A DNA stretch of 64,000 nucleotides from Gammaproteobacteria bacterium (GCA_030428905.1 JAUIED010000004.1:1-64000), one strand, 5' to 3'; counted from the stretch's first letter, positions 26,522 to 34,942 are shown. The notes: generated from the letters alone by a model not told the origin. Translations and numbers: made by a program.

Positions 26522-26833
26522 TCAGGCTGCGTTCAGCGGATTGATACGCGCCACGTCATCCTTCAGGGCCTGGGTTGCTTCCCACAGATCAACGGCTTGC
26601 TGTGCACCAAGCCAGAATGCTGGCGAGTTGCCAAACAGCCTGCCCAGGCGCACTGCCATTTCAGGGCTGAGGCTTCTTCGCTCTCGAAGCAGCTCGTTCA
26701 CCGACTGCCTGGACACGCCAATGGCGTGCGCCAATTCAGATACGGAAAGGCCGTAGTCAGGAAGAAAATCCTCGCGCAGCATTTCGCCCGGGTGTGTGGG
26801 TCGACGCCTGATTCCTGTATTTCGAATACTCAT
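26522..26833 (-). CDS. higA: HigA family antitoxin (XRE-type)
   Basis: A 103-residue HigA: RPTHPGEMLREDFLPDYGLS, then HTH LSVSELAHAIGVSRQSVNEL, then SLSPEMAVRLGRLFGNSPAF WLGAQ. It would neutralise HigB and repress the operon. The start ATG 26833 has TAGGAG overlapping the stop of the upstream higB. Gene order (toxin first) is normal for higBA. The antitoxin is intact whereas the toxin frame is interrupted. Confidence 0.9.
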   Translation of the reverse strand: MSIRNTGIRRRPTHPGEMLREDFLPDYGLSVSELAHAIGVSRQSVNELLRERRSLSPEMAVRLGRLFGNSPAFWLGAQQAVDLWEATQALKDDVARINPLNAA

Positions 26834-26843
26834 ACCAAAACTC

Positions 26844-27125
26844 CTAGTGGTAGTCGCACACCTCGACTTCGAATGCATCGCCATCTTCGAATCGGAAGCA
26901 GATCCTCCATTGGCCGTTAGTCGAAATCGAGTACTGACCCAATCGGTCGGCGGTCAGCGCATGAAGCCGATTGCCGGGTGGTGTTCGCAGGTCATCGACG
27001 CTGTTAGCCAGATCAACGTATTCCAGTTATCGTGCCGCTCGTCTGCAGATATCTGGTGGAAACCTCCTGGAGCGTCCTGTGGCGTAGAGCATCTCGGTAT
27101 GCCTGTCTGCAAACGACTTGATCAC
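26844..27125 (-). pseudogene. higB: higB toxin with premature stop codon
   Basis: Read on the minus strand from GTG 27125 the frame gives VIKSFADRHTEMLYATGRSR, then RFPPDICRRAAR, TAA at 27029-27027 (codon 33), then LEYVDLANSVDDLRTPPGNR, LHALTADRLGQYSISTNGQW, RICFRFEDGDAFEVEVCDYH and a stop. Apart from that codon it matches HigB/RelE-type toxins over their full length (about 93 codons), including the conserved GQWRICFRFEDGDA. One base change would restore the reading frame. The toxin is therefore probably recently inactivated. Confidence 0.85.
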
Positions 27126-27208
27126 AGGTGAAATGTATCGCGTCACGTGACATGTTGCAACATTTTCTGAGATATTGCGCGTAGCAGAGTCATCGAGCCG
27201 GATGAGTT

Positions 27209-28000
27209 TCAGCGGCGCCTTCCCGCCGTCAGCGTCACACCCCCGTCCACCGCCAGCGTCTGACCGGTGATGTAACGCGCTCGGTCAGACAGCAGAAATA
27301 CCACCGCCTCGCCGACATCCCAGCCGCTGCCCTCGATGTCCAACGGTGCAGCGCTGCGGCGCAGGGCGCGCAGCTCATCCGACATACCATCGCCCGCCAC
27401 CATAGGCGTATATACAGGTCCGGGGGCAACACAGTTCACGCGAATGCCTGCACGTGCATGGTCTGTGGCCATCGCCCGGGTGAGGGAGATGACCGCGCCC
27501 TTAGACGATGCGTATGTGGTCAGCCCGCTCGGCCGCAGAGCCGCGATGGAGGAGACATTGACGATGGCGCCGCCGCCACGCGCGGTCATGACTGGAATGG
27601 CGTACTTGCCCATCAGGAACATGGAGCGCACGTTGATGCGCATCACCCGGTCCCAGGTGTCCGGGTCTTCATCCACAACGGTGCCGCGGCTGCCGACGCC
27701 GACATTGTTGTCGAGCAGGTCGACGCCGCCGAACGCCGCGGTCGCCTTGCTGACCACTCGTTCGCAGTCCTCTGCGCTGGTGACATCCGCTTGCACGGCC
27801 AGCGCCTCGCCGCCTTCTTCCGAAATCATCGCCACGGTGCGCTCGGCCAGCGGTAACTGCCGGTCGACGGCTACTACCCTGGCGCCTGCTCGGGCCAGCA
27901 GGATCGCCGCCGCTCGGCCGTTGCCGATGCCTTCGCCCCGCGCGCCTGCGCCGGTGACGATGGCCACCTTGCCGGCCATGTCTGCTGCCTGATAGTCCAT
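27209..28000 (-). CDS. Short-chain dehydrogenase/reductase
   Basis: A 263-residue classical SDR. The cofactor motif is TGAGARGEGIGNG (about 16-28) and the catalytic residues are Ser in NVSSIAA and Tyr-x-x-x-Lys in YASSKGA (about 157-161). A C-terminal TGQTLAVDGGVTL segment is typical of the 3-oxoacyl-ACP reductase/alcohol dehydrogenase type. GGAG precedes ATG 28000. It follows malonyl-CoA decarboxylase on the same strand with 60 bases between. The substrate is not predictable. Confidence 0.88.
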   Translation of the reverse strand: MDYQAADMAGKVAIVTGAGARGEGIGNGRAAAILLARAGARVVAVDRQLPLAERTVAMISEEGGEALAVQADVTSAEDCERVVSKATAAFGGVDLLDNNVGVGSRGTVVDEDPDTWDRVMRINVRSMFLMGKYAIPVMTARGGGAIVNVSSIAALRPSGLTTYASSKGAVISLTRAMATDHARAGIRVNCVAPGPVYTPMVAGDGMSDELRALRRSAAPLDIEGSGWDVGEAVVFLLSDRARYITGQTLAVDGGVTLTAGRRR

Positions 28001-28060
28001 GCTTGTGCTCCGCGTTTCCGTGAGTCCAAGACTACGGCGGCGTTGCGCGCTTGTCAGGTG

Positions 28061-29338
28061 TCAGAAGCGTTTGAGGCTTTGCTGTATCGCGGTGCTGGTG
28101 GTCACCTCGTGGTGGTACACGAAACGTTCGTGGTACGCACTCACATGGTCGAGGTCGTAGACGTAGTTGACGAGCATCCCATGGGATTGCAGCAACCCTT
28201 TTTCTGAGGTGTCGCCGAGCCAGTTGATGCGCTCCAACCGCGCGCCGTTGCGAAGGTGAAATCGGGCCACCGGGTCCAGCGGCTGCTCGTTGCTGCCCTG
28301 GCTCGTGAGGTAATACGCGCACAACCCCTCCAGGGTCGCCCGCATGTCCTTGGCCTGGGAAGACTGCCACCAGTCCGGCAGGGCCAACACATTGCGCAGG
28401 GAGCGCAGGGATGCATCATCAATTCGCTCCGGCGCCGGGTTCGGCTCGCTGGACAGCCACCGGCCAAATCCCGGTATGGGTGACAAGGTGGCGAACCGGG
28501 TGATGTGGGGCGCCTCCGCGGTGATGAGATTCGCCACCTGCTTGATGAGCAGATCGCCCAGGGCAATGCCCACGAGGCCCGTCTGGCAGTTGCTGATGGA
28601 GTAGAAGATCGCCGTGTCCGCAGCCGCTTCGTCCGCAGGCAGGGCGTCTGCGCCGATGATGTCGCGGATGTTCGAGGCAAGCCCGCCCGCCAGCGCCACC
28701 TGCACGAAGATCAGTGGCTCATCGGGCATCACGGGATGGAAAAAGGCGTAGCAGCGTTTGCCGGCGGAAAGCCGCTGCTTGAGGTCCGGCCAGCCGCCGA
28801 TCTCGTGCACTGCCTCGTAGCGGATGAGTTTCTCCAGAAGGAAGGCCGGCGTGTTCCAGTCGATGCGTTTGAGATCGAGGATGCCGCGGTTGAACCAGTT
28901 GCGGAACAGCTCCGCGAGGTCTGAAGATACGGCGCCGAGCTCGGGGCAGTCGCGCTGCAGGCGGATTAGGGTCGCGCGCATGCTGAGCAGCACCGCCATG
29001 CCGCCCGGCACCATGTTCAGAAGTTCGAATAACCGACGTCGGTTGGGCTGGCTTGCGAGGTTGAGGGTCTGCACCTGCATGGGGCCGGGTTCGGCCTGGT
29101 AGGCGGCGATGGCGGCGGCCAGGGCATCGTGATCCACGCGAAACTCGCGTAAGAGATGCTCGAAGAAGGCGAGCCGTTGTGCATCGTCGAAGCCTTCGTA
29201 GCGCTCCAGCAACTCCACAGCCAGGCGCAGAACCGTGGCGTCGTCCTTCAGCCGCAGCAGGTCGCGGCAGATCTCCTGCCAGGTGTTGGGGAGCGGCAGC
29301 ACGCCGCTCACCAGTCGTTTCAGCGCGGTCAGTGGCAC
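28061..29338 (-). CDS. Malonyl-CoA decarboxylase
   Basis: A 425-residue protein of the malonyl-CoA decarboxylase family, converting malonyl-CoA to acetyl-CoA and CO2. The N-terminal helical domain is followed by the GNAT-like catalytic domain. It contains HPVMPDEPLIFVQVAL (about 200), ADTAIFYSISNCQTGL (about 240), TLSPIPGFGRWL (about 285) and the conserved C-terminal HGMLVNYVYDLDHV. The start is GTG 29338 with GGAG upstream. It may detoxify malonate/malonyl-CoA or feed acetyl-CoA. No malonate transporter or CoA-transferase is adjacent. Confidence 0.93.
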   Translation of the reverse strand: MPLTALKRLVSGVLPLPNTWQEICRDLLRLKDDATVLRLAVELLERYEGFDDAQRLAFFEHLLREFRVDHDALAAAIAAYQAEPGPMQVQTLNLASQPNRRRLFELLNMVPGGMAVLLSMRATLIRLQRDCPELGAVSSDLAELFRNWFNRGILDLKRIDWNTPAFLLEKLIRYEAVHEIGGWPDLKQRLSAGKRCYAFFHPVMPDEPLIFVQVALAGGLASNIRDIIGADALPADEAAADTAIFYSISNCQTGLVGIALGDLLIKQVANLITAEAPHITRFATLSPIPGFGRWLSSEPNPAPERIDDASLRSLRNVLALPDWWQSSQAKDMRATLEGLCAYYLTSQGSNEQPLDPVARFHLRNGARLERINWLGDTSEKGLLQSHGMLVNYVYDLDHVSAYHERFVYHHEVTTSTAIQQSLKRF

Positions 29339-29439
29339 GCGAGCCGCTCCGGTTCCGTGAGCTGCCTTGAGTGTACGCCGCAGCCCTCCAGCGGCCGGGA
29401 ATCGTTGGTGCGATTGTGCGCTGGGTCTCGCTGCCTGCT

Positions 29440-30216
29440 CTAACCCGTTCCCGCCGCCAGACCCTTTGCTTTCGCCAGGAAGGTGCGCACCGCAGCGTCG
29501 AACTGCTCGTGCGCTTCGATGTTCACGGAGTGACCAGCGGGCAGATCCACCACCTCGATATGGGGGTGTGCCTCGCGCAGGTACGCAGCGTCCGCCTGAA
29601 ACGACTTCTCGTACTGACCGTTGGTGAGCAGCATTGGCGCGCGCACCTCACTGAGCATATCCAGGCAGTTCAGGCGTGCACCCAACCGCCCGCTGCGCCG
29701 CACCGCCTCCGGTGTCATGGCGTCGGCGCTGGCCACCAACGCGGCTTTGACGTGTTCGGGAAATCTCCGTGCGTGGACCGGATGGTCGGGCAGGGCGCGC
29801 AGCTCCAGTTCAGGTGCGCGCAGATCGGCCTGCGGCCGCTCCTTCGCGGCGGCAGGCACCTGGCCGAAGGCGGAGCGGGAGTTGGTGACCACCACCGCGG
29901 GTACCCGGTCCGGCTGGCGTGCAGCGTAGCGAATCACGAGCCCGGCGCCGTAGGACTGGCCCACGACCGCCCAGCGATCGATATCGAGTTTCTCCCGTAT
30001 AGCCTCGAACTGGTCGACGTACGCGGCCACGGTGAATGCATCATCATCCTCCGGCAGCGGCGAGCTGCCGTGGCCCCAGAGCTCCACCATCACGAGGTGG
30101 TGGTGCTGCGCGAGCGCCTGGTTCATCAGCCACTGGGCGTTGCTGGACATGAAACCGTGCAGCAGCATCACGGCCGGGGCTTGAGGGTCGCCCAGGCACT
30201 CATAGTGCAGAATCAT
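29440..30216 (-). CDS. Alpha/beta hydrolase
   Basis: A 258-residue alpha/beta-hydrolase fold protein. The oxyanion region is MLLHGFMSSNAQW, the nucleophile elbow VVGQSYGAG (Ser near residue 92), and the catalytic His lies in LPAGHSVNIEAHEQF. The start ATG 30216 lies 13 bases after the preceding SDR stop with AGGAG between. It is the third gene of the MarR-SDR-hydrolase unit. Ester, lactone or C-C bond (meta-cleavage-type) hydrolysis are all possible. Confidence 0.85.
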   Translation of the reverse strand: MILHYECLGDPQAPAVMLLHGFMSSNAQWLMNQALAQHHHLVMVELWGHGSSPLPEDDDAFTVAAYVDQFEAIREKLDIDRWAVVGQSYGAGLVIRYAARQPDRVPAVVVTNSRSAFGQVPAAAKERPQADLRAPELELRALPDHPVHARRFPEHVKAALVASADAMTPEAVRRSGRLGARLNCLDMLSEVRAPMLLTNGQYEKSFQADAAYLREAHPHIEVVDLPAGHSVNIEAHEQFDAAVRTFLAKAKGLAAGTG

Positions 30217-30229
30217 CGCGCCACGCTCC

Positions 30230-31063
30230 TCAAAAACTCGGCTTGCTGACGTGGGGCGTGAGCTGCAGCTCGTGCGTCCAGCAGGACGGGTGTTGGGTGT
30301 GCAGGTAGTAAAACGCCTCGGCGATCTTCTCCGGATCGATGAGCAGCTCCGGTTTCTTCTGCACAAACGGTAGATGGCGCGTACCGGGTGAGTCGATGAT
30401 GCCGTCGATGACAATGTTGGCCACGTGAATGCCGTGCTCTGAGTACTCCTCCGTGAGCACCTGCGCAAGCGTACGCATCAGCACGCGCGGGTAGTACAAT
30501 GACTGGCCCGTGTAGCGCTTACGGCCGCGTAGGGATGCCGCGTTGTTGGAGATGAAGAACGAGCCGCTGCCCTGGGCGCGCATGGCTGGCAGTACCTCTT
30601 TGGCGACGAGAAATGGCCCGCGGCTGCAGATGTGCTGGGCGGTCTCGAAAATCTCCAGGGGCACATGCTCAAGAAGCTCCATTTCCGGCGGCAGGTCGCG
30701 GCCGTCGAGGTAGCCTGCGTTGTACACCAGTACCTGTGGGTCTCCGTGTTCAGTGCGAATGGCGGCGAAGGCCGTGCTGATGGAGTCCGGTGATACGAGG
30801 TCCAGTTCCTGGATGGAAGCGCTGCCGCCTGCGTCGGTAATGGCTTTCTCAAGCGCGCCGGCGTTGCTCGCCGTGCGGGTGGTGAGTACGACGTGATATC
30901 CCTCGGCAGCAAAGCGCTGCGCCACCGCACCGCCCACGCCCCAGCGCAGGCCCACAGGTAACTCGTCTTCGGCGAGGGTGTGGCCGTGGGCGAGGAGGGT
31001 GTTGCGGCCGTCGGGTTGCCACTTCGACGTGGCGCCGATGACTACGGCGAGTGGTTTAGGCAT
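30230..31063 (-). CDS. Atypical short-chain dehydrogenase/reductase-like protein
   Basis: A 277-residue Rossmann protein with SDR architecture: VVIGAT at the N-terminus, GGAVAQRFAAEGYHVVLTTR, VLVYNAGYLDGRDLP, and a C-terminal EHGIHVANIVIDGIIDSPG. Two features are odd. About 25 residues are inserted between VIGAT and the glycine-rich helix (GVGGAVA). The expected Tyr-x-x-x-Lys is replaced by a SLYYPRVLMRTLAQ segment with no lysine. It may have altered cofactor handling or no dehydrogenase activity. Upstream lies the MarR gene. Confidence 0.75.
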   Translation of the reverse strand: MPKPLAVVIGATSKWQPDGRNTLLAHGHTLAEDELPVGLRWGVGGAVAQRFAAEGYHVVLTTRTASNAGALEKAITDAGGSASIQELDLVSPDSISTAFAAIRTEHGDPQVLVYNAGYLDGRDLPPEMELLEHVPLEIFETAQHICSRGPFLVAKEVLPAMRAQGSGSFFISNNAASLRGRKRYTGQSLYYPRVLMRTLAQVLTEEYSEHGIHVANIVIDGIIDSPGTRHLPFVQKKPELLIDPEKIAEAFYYLHTQHPSCWTHELQLTPHVSKPSF

Positions 31064-31135
31064 TGGCGACGGTCCTCGGCGGGTTTGGCGATTTCTTAAT
31101 GCTTTGATGCTGCCACAGAATTGCCGCGCGCAGTA

Positions 31136-31615
31136 TCAGGGCTCGTCCAGCCAGTCCCGGGCGATGCTGCTGAGCCAGCCGCGTAAAAAAGCGTCCTGCC
31201 GTTGTGTGAGCGTCTCCGCTAGGGCTGCTTCCACGCGCTCCACACGCTCGCGGCAGGCCGCCAGAAGCTGCTGTCCATGGGGTGTGAGCGATAGACGCAG
31301 TTTGCGCCCGTGATCAGGGTCGGGCGCCTTTTGTAACGCGCCGTCGCGCTCGAGGTTGCGCAGGATCACGTTGACGGTCTGTGGTGTCAGCAGGGTCAGC
31401 CTGGCGAGATCCGCGCCGGAAATGCCGTCATAAGCAGCGATCATGGTCATCGTCGAAAACTGCGGAGGCGTGACGTTCAGGTCTGCCAGTTCCCGTTCCA
31501 TTCGCAGGCGCACCGCCGCGGCCCCCTGGCGGAGCAGGTAGGCCAGATGTCCATCGACACCGCGCTTTGCGTCGCCGGGCCCAGGCACCGGTCGGGGGCT
31601 TGTGTGCTTGACCAT
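31136..31615 (-). CDS. MarR family transcriptional regulator
   Basis: A 159-residue winged-helix regulator: dimerisation helix (GHLAYLLRQGAAAVRLRMER), HTH (ISGADLARLTLLTPQTVNVILRNLERDG) and wing (KAPDPDHGRKLRLSLT). It precedes the SDR and hydrolase genes on the same strand and is divergent from a SnoaL-like gene. The 90-base divergent region carries repeated ATTGTCAG sites, so it probably controls both sides in response to a phenolic or acyl-type ligand. Confidence 0.9.
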   Translation of the reverse strand: MVKHTSPRPVPGPGDAKRGVDGHLAYLLRQGAAAVRLRMERELADLNVTPPQFSTMTMIAAYDGISGADLARLTLLTPQTVNVILRNLERDGALQKAPDPDHGRKLRLSLTPHGQQLLAACRERVERVEAALAETLTQRQDAFLRGWLSSIARDWLDEP

Positions 31616-31654
31616 ATTGTCAGTGCTCTTATATATTGTCAGAGTTCTGATAAT
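31616..31654. promoter_or_regulatory. MarR operator sites in divergent region
   Basis: ATTGTCAG occurs at 31616-31623 and again at 31635-31642, 19 bases apart. The second copy is the left arm of the near-perfect 20-bp palindrome ATTGTCAGAGTTCTGATAAT (31635-31654, one mismatch per arm pair). The first touches the marR start codon. Size and position fit a MarR dimer operator repressing both transcripts. Confidence 0.55.
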
Positions 31655-31705
31655 AAGCCGGCAGCACTCTCGATGCCAGAATCACCCCAGGGCGCGGAGG
31701 CTTCG

Positions 31706-32164
31706 ATGACCGCAGATCTTCAGAAAACGCTCTTCAAGCACCTGCAGGCTGAGAACGCCCATGATCTGCAGGGTACGCTTGCCACGCTCACGTCGAATTG
31801 CGTGTTTCGCGACCACGCCACTGGACAGTGCTGGCACGGGCACGCCGGTGCTGCAGACCACTACCGGCAGTGGTGGGACAGCTTCGATGTGCAGGTAACG
31901 CGATCGGATGGGCAGGAAGCACACTGGCTTGGGACATCTGCCTATGTGGCAGAGGCGACCTGGGTGGGCACCCACATCGGCGACTACCTGGGCATTGCGC
32001 CAACAGGGCGCACCATTTGCCAACCGTTTACGGTGTTCGTACGGTTCGATCAGGGTCTGCTGTCGGGCGAGGTGTTCTACTACGACATCGCGAGCCTGCT
32101 CCGCCAGCTCGGTGAAGATCGTGTGCCGGATGTTGCGAGGCTGCCATACCGCGACGTCGCATAA
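31706..32164 (+). CDS. SnoaL/NTF2-like protein
   Basis: A 152-residue cone-shaped alpha+beta protein of the NTF2-like fold: LFKHLQAENAHDLQGTLATL, CVFRDHATGQCWHGHAGAAD, TGRTICQPFTVFVRFDQGLL and a final FYYDIASLLRQLG. SnoaL-like proteins act as cyclases, isomerases or ligand-binding partners in polyketide and aromatic pathways. ATG 31706 has GGAGG six bases upstream and is preferred to ATG 31673. It is divergent from marR and probably in its regulon. Confidence 0.75.
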   Translation: MTADLQKTLFKHLQAENAHDLQGTLATLTSNCVFRDHATGQCWHGHAGAADHYRQWWDSFDVQVTRSDGQEAHWLGTSAYVAEATWVGTHIGDYLGIAPTGRTICQPFTVFVRFDQGLLSGEVFYYDIASLLRQLGEDRVPDVARLPYRDVA

Positions 32165-32266
32165 GTCGTCCGGTGCCTGCGCTGGTGACCGGTGCAGCCG
32201 TGATGGCGGTTTGACAGCTACCAGACCCGCACCCAATATCGTTGTCGGGCGTGCCTGGGGGGCGAG

Positions 32267-32761
32267 ATGAGCGATCCGGATTTTTCCACTTTCGAAACCT
32301 GGCGGCGGGGTCGGCAATTCGAAGACTTCACCGTGGGTCAGCATTTCGACCACCACTGGGGCCGCACCATCACTGCGGGTGATGCGACGCTCTTTTCTTC
32401 ACTGGCCTTGCGCTACTCACCTCTGTACGTCAATGCAGAGTACGCGAAGGAGGAGGGGCACCCGGATCTCGTGGTGGACCCGATGCTGGTCCTTGCCACG
32501 GTCATCGGCTTGTCAGTGGAAGATCTGTCGGAGATTGGCGGTCCGTTCCTCGGCGTCAACGATGTGGAGTTCGATGCGCCGGTGTATCCGGGCGATACCA
32601 TTACCTGCCGCAGCGAGGTGGTGGATACCCGCGAGTCGGAATCGCGGCCAAACACAGGCATCGTCACCTGGCGCACGGTCGCGCACAACCAGCACGGCGA
32701 GGTGGTGGTGCGGTATCAGCGCACCAACCTGGTGGCGAAGCGGCGCGGAGGTGGCGCATGA
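32267..32761 (+). CDS. MaoC-like (R)-hydratase family protein, first of pair
   Basis: A 164-residue hot-dog fold protein. FEDFTVGQHFDHHWGRTITA and GDATLFSSLALRYSPLYVNA and EYAKEEGH match the MaoC dehydratase core. The usual catalytic Asp and flanking residues are present, but the conserved His of the NPLHxD motif is Tyr here (SPLYVN). FLGVNDVEFDAPVYPGDTIT is the second conserved strand. Its ATGA stop overlaps the next MaoC gene, and the two probably form a heterodimeric hydratase with a single active half. Confidence 0.85.
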   Translation: MSDPDFSTFETWRRGRQFEDFTVGQHFDHHWGRTITAGDATLFSSLALRYSPLYVNAEYAKEEGHPDLVVDPMLVLATVIGLSVEDLSEIGGPFLGVNDVEFDAPVYPGDTITCRSEVVDTRESESRPNTGIVTWRTVAHNQHGEVVVRYQRTNLVAKRRGGGA

Positions 32762-33207
32762 AACTGACCAGCGCCAACAACTATTTCGAAGACTTCCACG
32801 TGGGCCAGCGCATCCGTCATGCGCGCGGCACCACCATCGACGAAGTGGAGAATCAGCTCCTCACCAAGCTTGTGATGAACAGCGCCCAGGGGCATTGGAA
32901 CGAGCATGCCATGGAGGGCACGCCCTACGGCAAGCGGCTGGTGTTCGGCTTCATTACCGCCTCCATGGTCATCGGTCTCGCCACCCAGGACACAGCGGAA
33001 AATGCCATCAAGGAAATTTCGCTGGATAAGATCCGTTTCCGCCGGCCGGTGTTTCACGGCGACACGGTGTATGCCTACACCGAGGTACTCGACACCGTCG
33101 ATGCGGATGCCGGCGGAATCGTCACCTTCAAGCACTGGGGTGTAAACCAGCGCGAAGAGATTGTGTTCGAAGGTGAGCGGCGCGTGTTGCTCAAACGCAG
33201 GCCCTGA
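32758..33207 (+). CDS. MaoC-like (R)-hydratase family protein, second of pair
   Basis: A 149-residue hot-dog protein: YFEDFHVGQRIRHARGTTID, EVENQLLTKLVMNSAQGHWN with EHAMEG, GFITASMVIGLATQDT, and IRFRRPVFHGDTVYAYTEVL. The HWNEH segment retains the histidine missing from its partner. It is coupled to the first MaoC gene by ATGA and lies one base before the CoA-transferase gene. Hydration of a branched or dicarboxylic enoyl-CoA (itaconyl- or mesaconyl-CoA-like) is suggested by the MaoC plus class III CoA-transferase arrangement but not proven. Confidence 0.85.
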   Translation: MKLTSANNYFEDFHVGQRIRHARGTTIDEVENQLLTKLVMNSAQGHWNEHAMEGTPYGKRLVFGFITASMVIGLATQDTAENAIKEISLDKIRFRRPVFHGDTVYAYTEVLDTVDADAGGIVTFKHWGVNQREEIVFEGERRVLLKRRP

Positions 33208-33208
33208 C

Positions 33209-34426
33209 ATGCAGCGTACCGGCCCTCTGAGCGACATCACCATTATCGACTGCACCATGGCGTTGGCGGGTCCGTTCGGCACCGCCATGCTGGCGGATCT
33301 TGGCGCTGATGTGATCAAGGTGGAGCCCCCAGGCGGTGACGGAGCGCGATCCATACCGCCCATCCCGCCCGACTACGGCAACGCGAAGAAGGGCGAAACG
33401 ACGGGGGTGGATTACGGCGGTTACTTCGCCAGCATCAACCGCAACAAGCGCAGCATCGTGCTCGACCTCAAAGACCCGGCTGACAAGGAGGCGTTGCTGC
33501 GCTTGTGCGAAGGCGCGGACGCCATTGTCGAGAACATGCGGGTCGGCGTCATGGATCGCCTCGGCCTTGGCTATGAGGTGGTGCGCGAGCGCAATCCGGC
33601 GATCGTCTACGGCGCCATTCGCGGTTTTGGCGATCCGCGCACCGGCGAGAGCCCCTATGCCGACTGGCCGGCCTTTGATGTGGTGGCCCAGGCAATGAGC
33701 GGTTTCGTGCACATCACCGGGCCGCAGGACGGCAGCGGCTATCCAGCGGGGGCGAGCGTGGGGGATATCTATCCCGGCACGCTTTTAGCACTTGGCCTGG
33801 TGAGCGCCGTGCACCACGCGCGCCGCACCGGCGAGGGGCAGTTCGTCGACGTGGGTATGGTGGATGCCATGGTGGCGCTGAGCGAGACGGTGATCGCCAA
33901 CTACGGTTTTGCCGGGCGCTCTCTCGGGCCGCGCGGTAAGCATCATCCCAACCTCATGCCCTTTGGTTTCTACCCCACGAAAGACGGGGCGGTGGCTATC
34001 GCTGCGTTGCCGCCGCCGCACTGGGGGCATCTGTGCGACGCCATGGGGCGGCCAGAGCTGAAGGACGACCCGCGCACAAAAAACAACTTCGTGCGCAAGG
34101 ACAATGAGAGCTTCGTGGCGGAGGTGATCACCGCCTGGACCAGCACGCTGACAAAGCAGCAGGTGGTGGATGCCCTTGGTGGCCACGTACCCTGCGGGCC
34201 GGTGAACACGGCCGAGGATCTGTTCGAAGAGCCACATCTGGAGGCGCGCGGCATGCTCACCCGTTTCCAGCTTCCGGGTGACAATCCCGAGGTGACCATC
34301 ACCGGCAGCCCCATCAAGTTCACCAAGAGCCCCACGGGGTTCTACCGTCAGCCGCCCCGTCTCAACGAGCACGAAGACGAGGTGCGTGCCCAGTTCGGGC
34401 TGCCGCCTCGGGAGGGCGGCGACTAG
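33209..34426 (+). CDS. CaiB/BaiF (class III) CoA-transferase
   Basis: A 405-residue interlocked-dimer CoA-transferase. GPFGTAMLADLGADVIKVEP (residues 21-40) is the family hallmark, NRNKRSIVLDLKDP follows at 77-90, and the catalytic Asp is Asp157 in WPAFDVVAQAMSG. The C-terminal VPCGPVNTAEDLFEEPHLEARGM is also typical. ATG 33209 is one base after the MaoC stop, so the three genes are one operon. It would activate the acid whose enoyl-CoA the MaoC pair hydrates. Confidence 0.9.
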   Translation: MQRTGPLSDITIIDCTMALAGPFGTAMLADLGADVIKVEPPGGDGARSIPPIPPDYGNAKKGETTGVDYGGYFASINRNKRSIVLDLKDPADKEALLRLCEGADAIVENMRVGVMDRLGLGYEVVRERNPAIVYGAIRGFGDPRTGESPYADWPAFDVVAQAMSGFVHITGPQDGSGYPAGASVGDIYPGTLLALGLVSAVHHARRTGEGQFVDVGMVDAMVALSETVIANYGFAGRSLGPRGKHHPNLMPFGFYPTKDGAVAIAALPPPHWGHLCDAMGRPELKDDPRTKNNFVRKDNESFVAEVITAWTSTLTKQQVVDALGGHVPCGPVNTAEDLFEEPHLEARGMLTRFQLPGDNPEVTITGSPIKFTKSPTGFYRQPPRLNEHEDEVRAQFGLPPREGGD

Positions 34427-34447
34427 CGGCGTTCCTGCGGGGCAGGG

Positions 34448-34924
34448 TTAGATGCGCTCTTCGAGCAGATAGCGCGGCCCCGCGCCACGCCGTGCGGCAC
34501 GGTCTTCGGGGTTGTACAACGCACAGTTTGCGAGCGACAGGCAACCGCAGCCGATGCAGCCGTCCAGACGGTCACGGGTGCGGGTGAGCACGTCGATGCG
34601 TGCGTCGAGCACGTTGCGAAAAGCGCGGGAAATCTTCGCCCAGTCACGTTGCGTCGGCGTGCGTCCCGCGGGCAGAGCAGCGAGACGCTCGCGTATCTCG
34701 TCCAGCGAAAAGCCGAGTTGCTGGGCAATGAGCACGAACGACAGGCGCCGGATGTCCGAGCGCAGAAAGCGCCGCTGGCCGCCGCCGGTGCGTACGGGCG
34801 TTACCAGCCCAGTCTCCTCGTAGTAGCGGATGGCCGACACCGACAGGCCGGTGCGCTCGGCGATCTGGCCGATGGAAATACGCGGGTCGGTGCGCGGTAC
34901 ATGCCCCTTCGTCTGTTGTTTCAC
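34448..34924 (-). CDS. soxR: Redox-sensitive transcriptional activator SoxR
   Basis: A 158-residue MerR-type activator. The HTH is ISIGQIAERTGLSVSAIRYY (about 16-35). The [2Fe-2S] ligands are Cys123, Cys126, Cys128 and Cys134 in CIGCGCLSLANC, with the same spacing as E. coli SoxR. It senses redox-cycling compounds and one-electron oxidation. It is divergent from a VOC gene whose promoter is an ideal SoxR box. No soxS is visible, as expected outside enterics, where SoxR directly regulates a small set of genes. Confidence 0.95.
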   Translation of the reverse strand: MKQQTKGHVPRTDPRISIGQIAERTGLSVSAIRYYEETGLVTPVRTGGGQRRFLRSDIRRLSFVLIAQQLGFSLDEIRERLAALPAGRTPTQRDWAKISRAFRNVLDARIDVLTRTRDRLDGCIGCGCLSLANCALYNPEDRAARRGAGPRYLLEERI

Positions 34925-34942
34925 GATGCTCCGAAAAAATAC

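Noticed and set aside
27027-27029. In-frame TAA in higB as recoding
   Set aside because: TAA is not a recoding codon in bacteria and the position (RK/RR in homologues) is not catalytic; nonsense mutation or sequence error is simpler.
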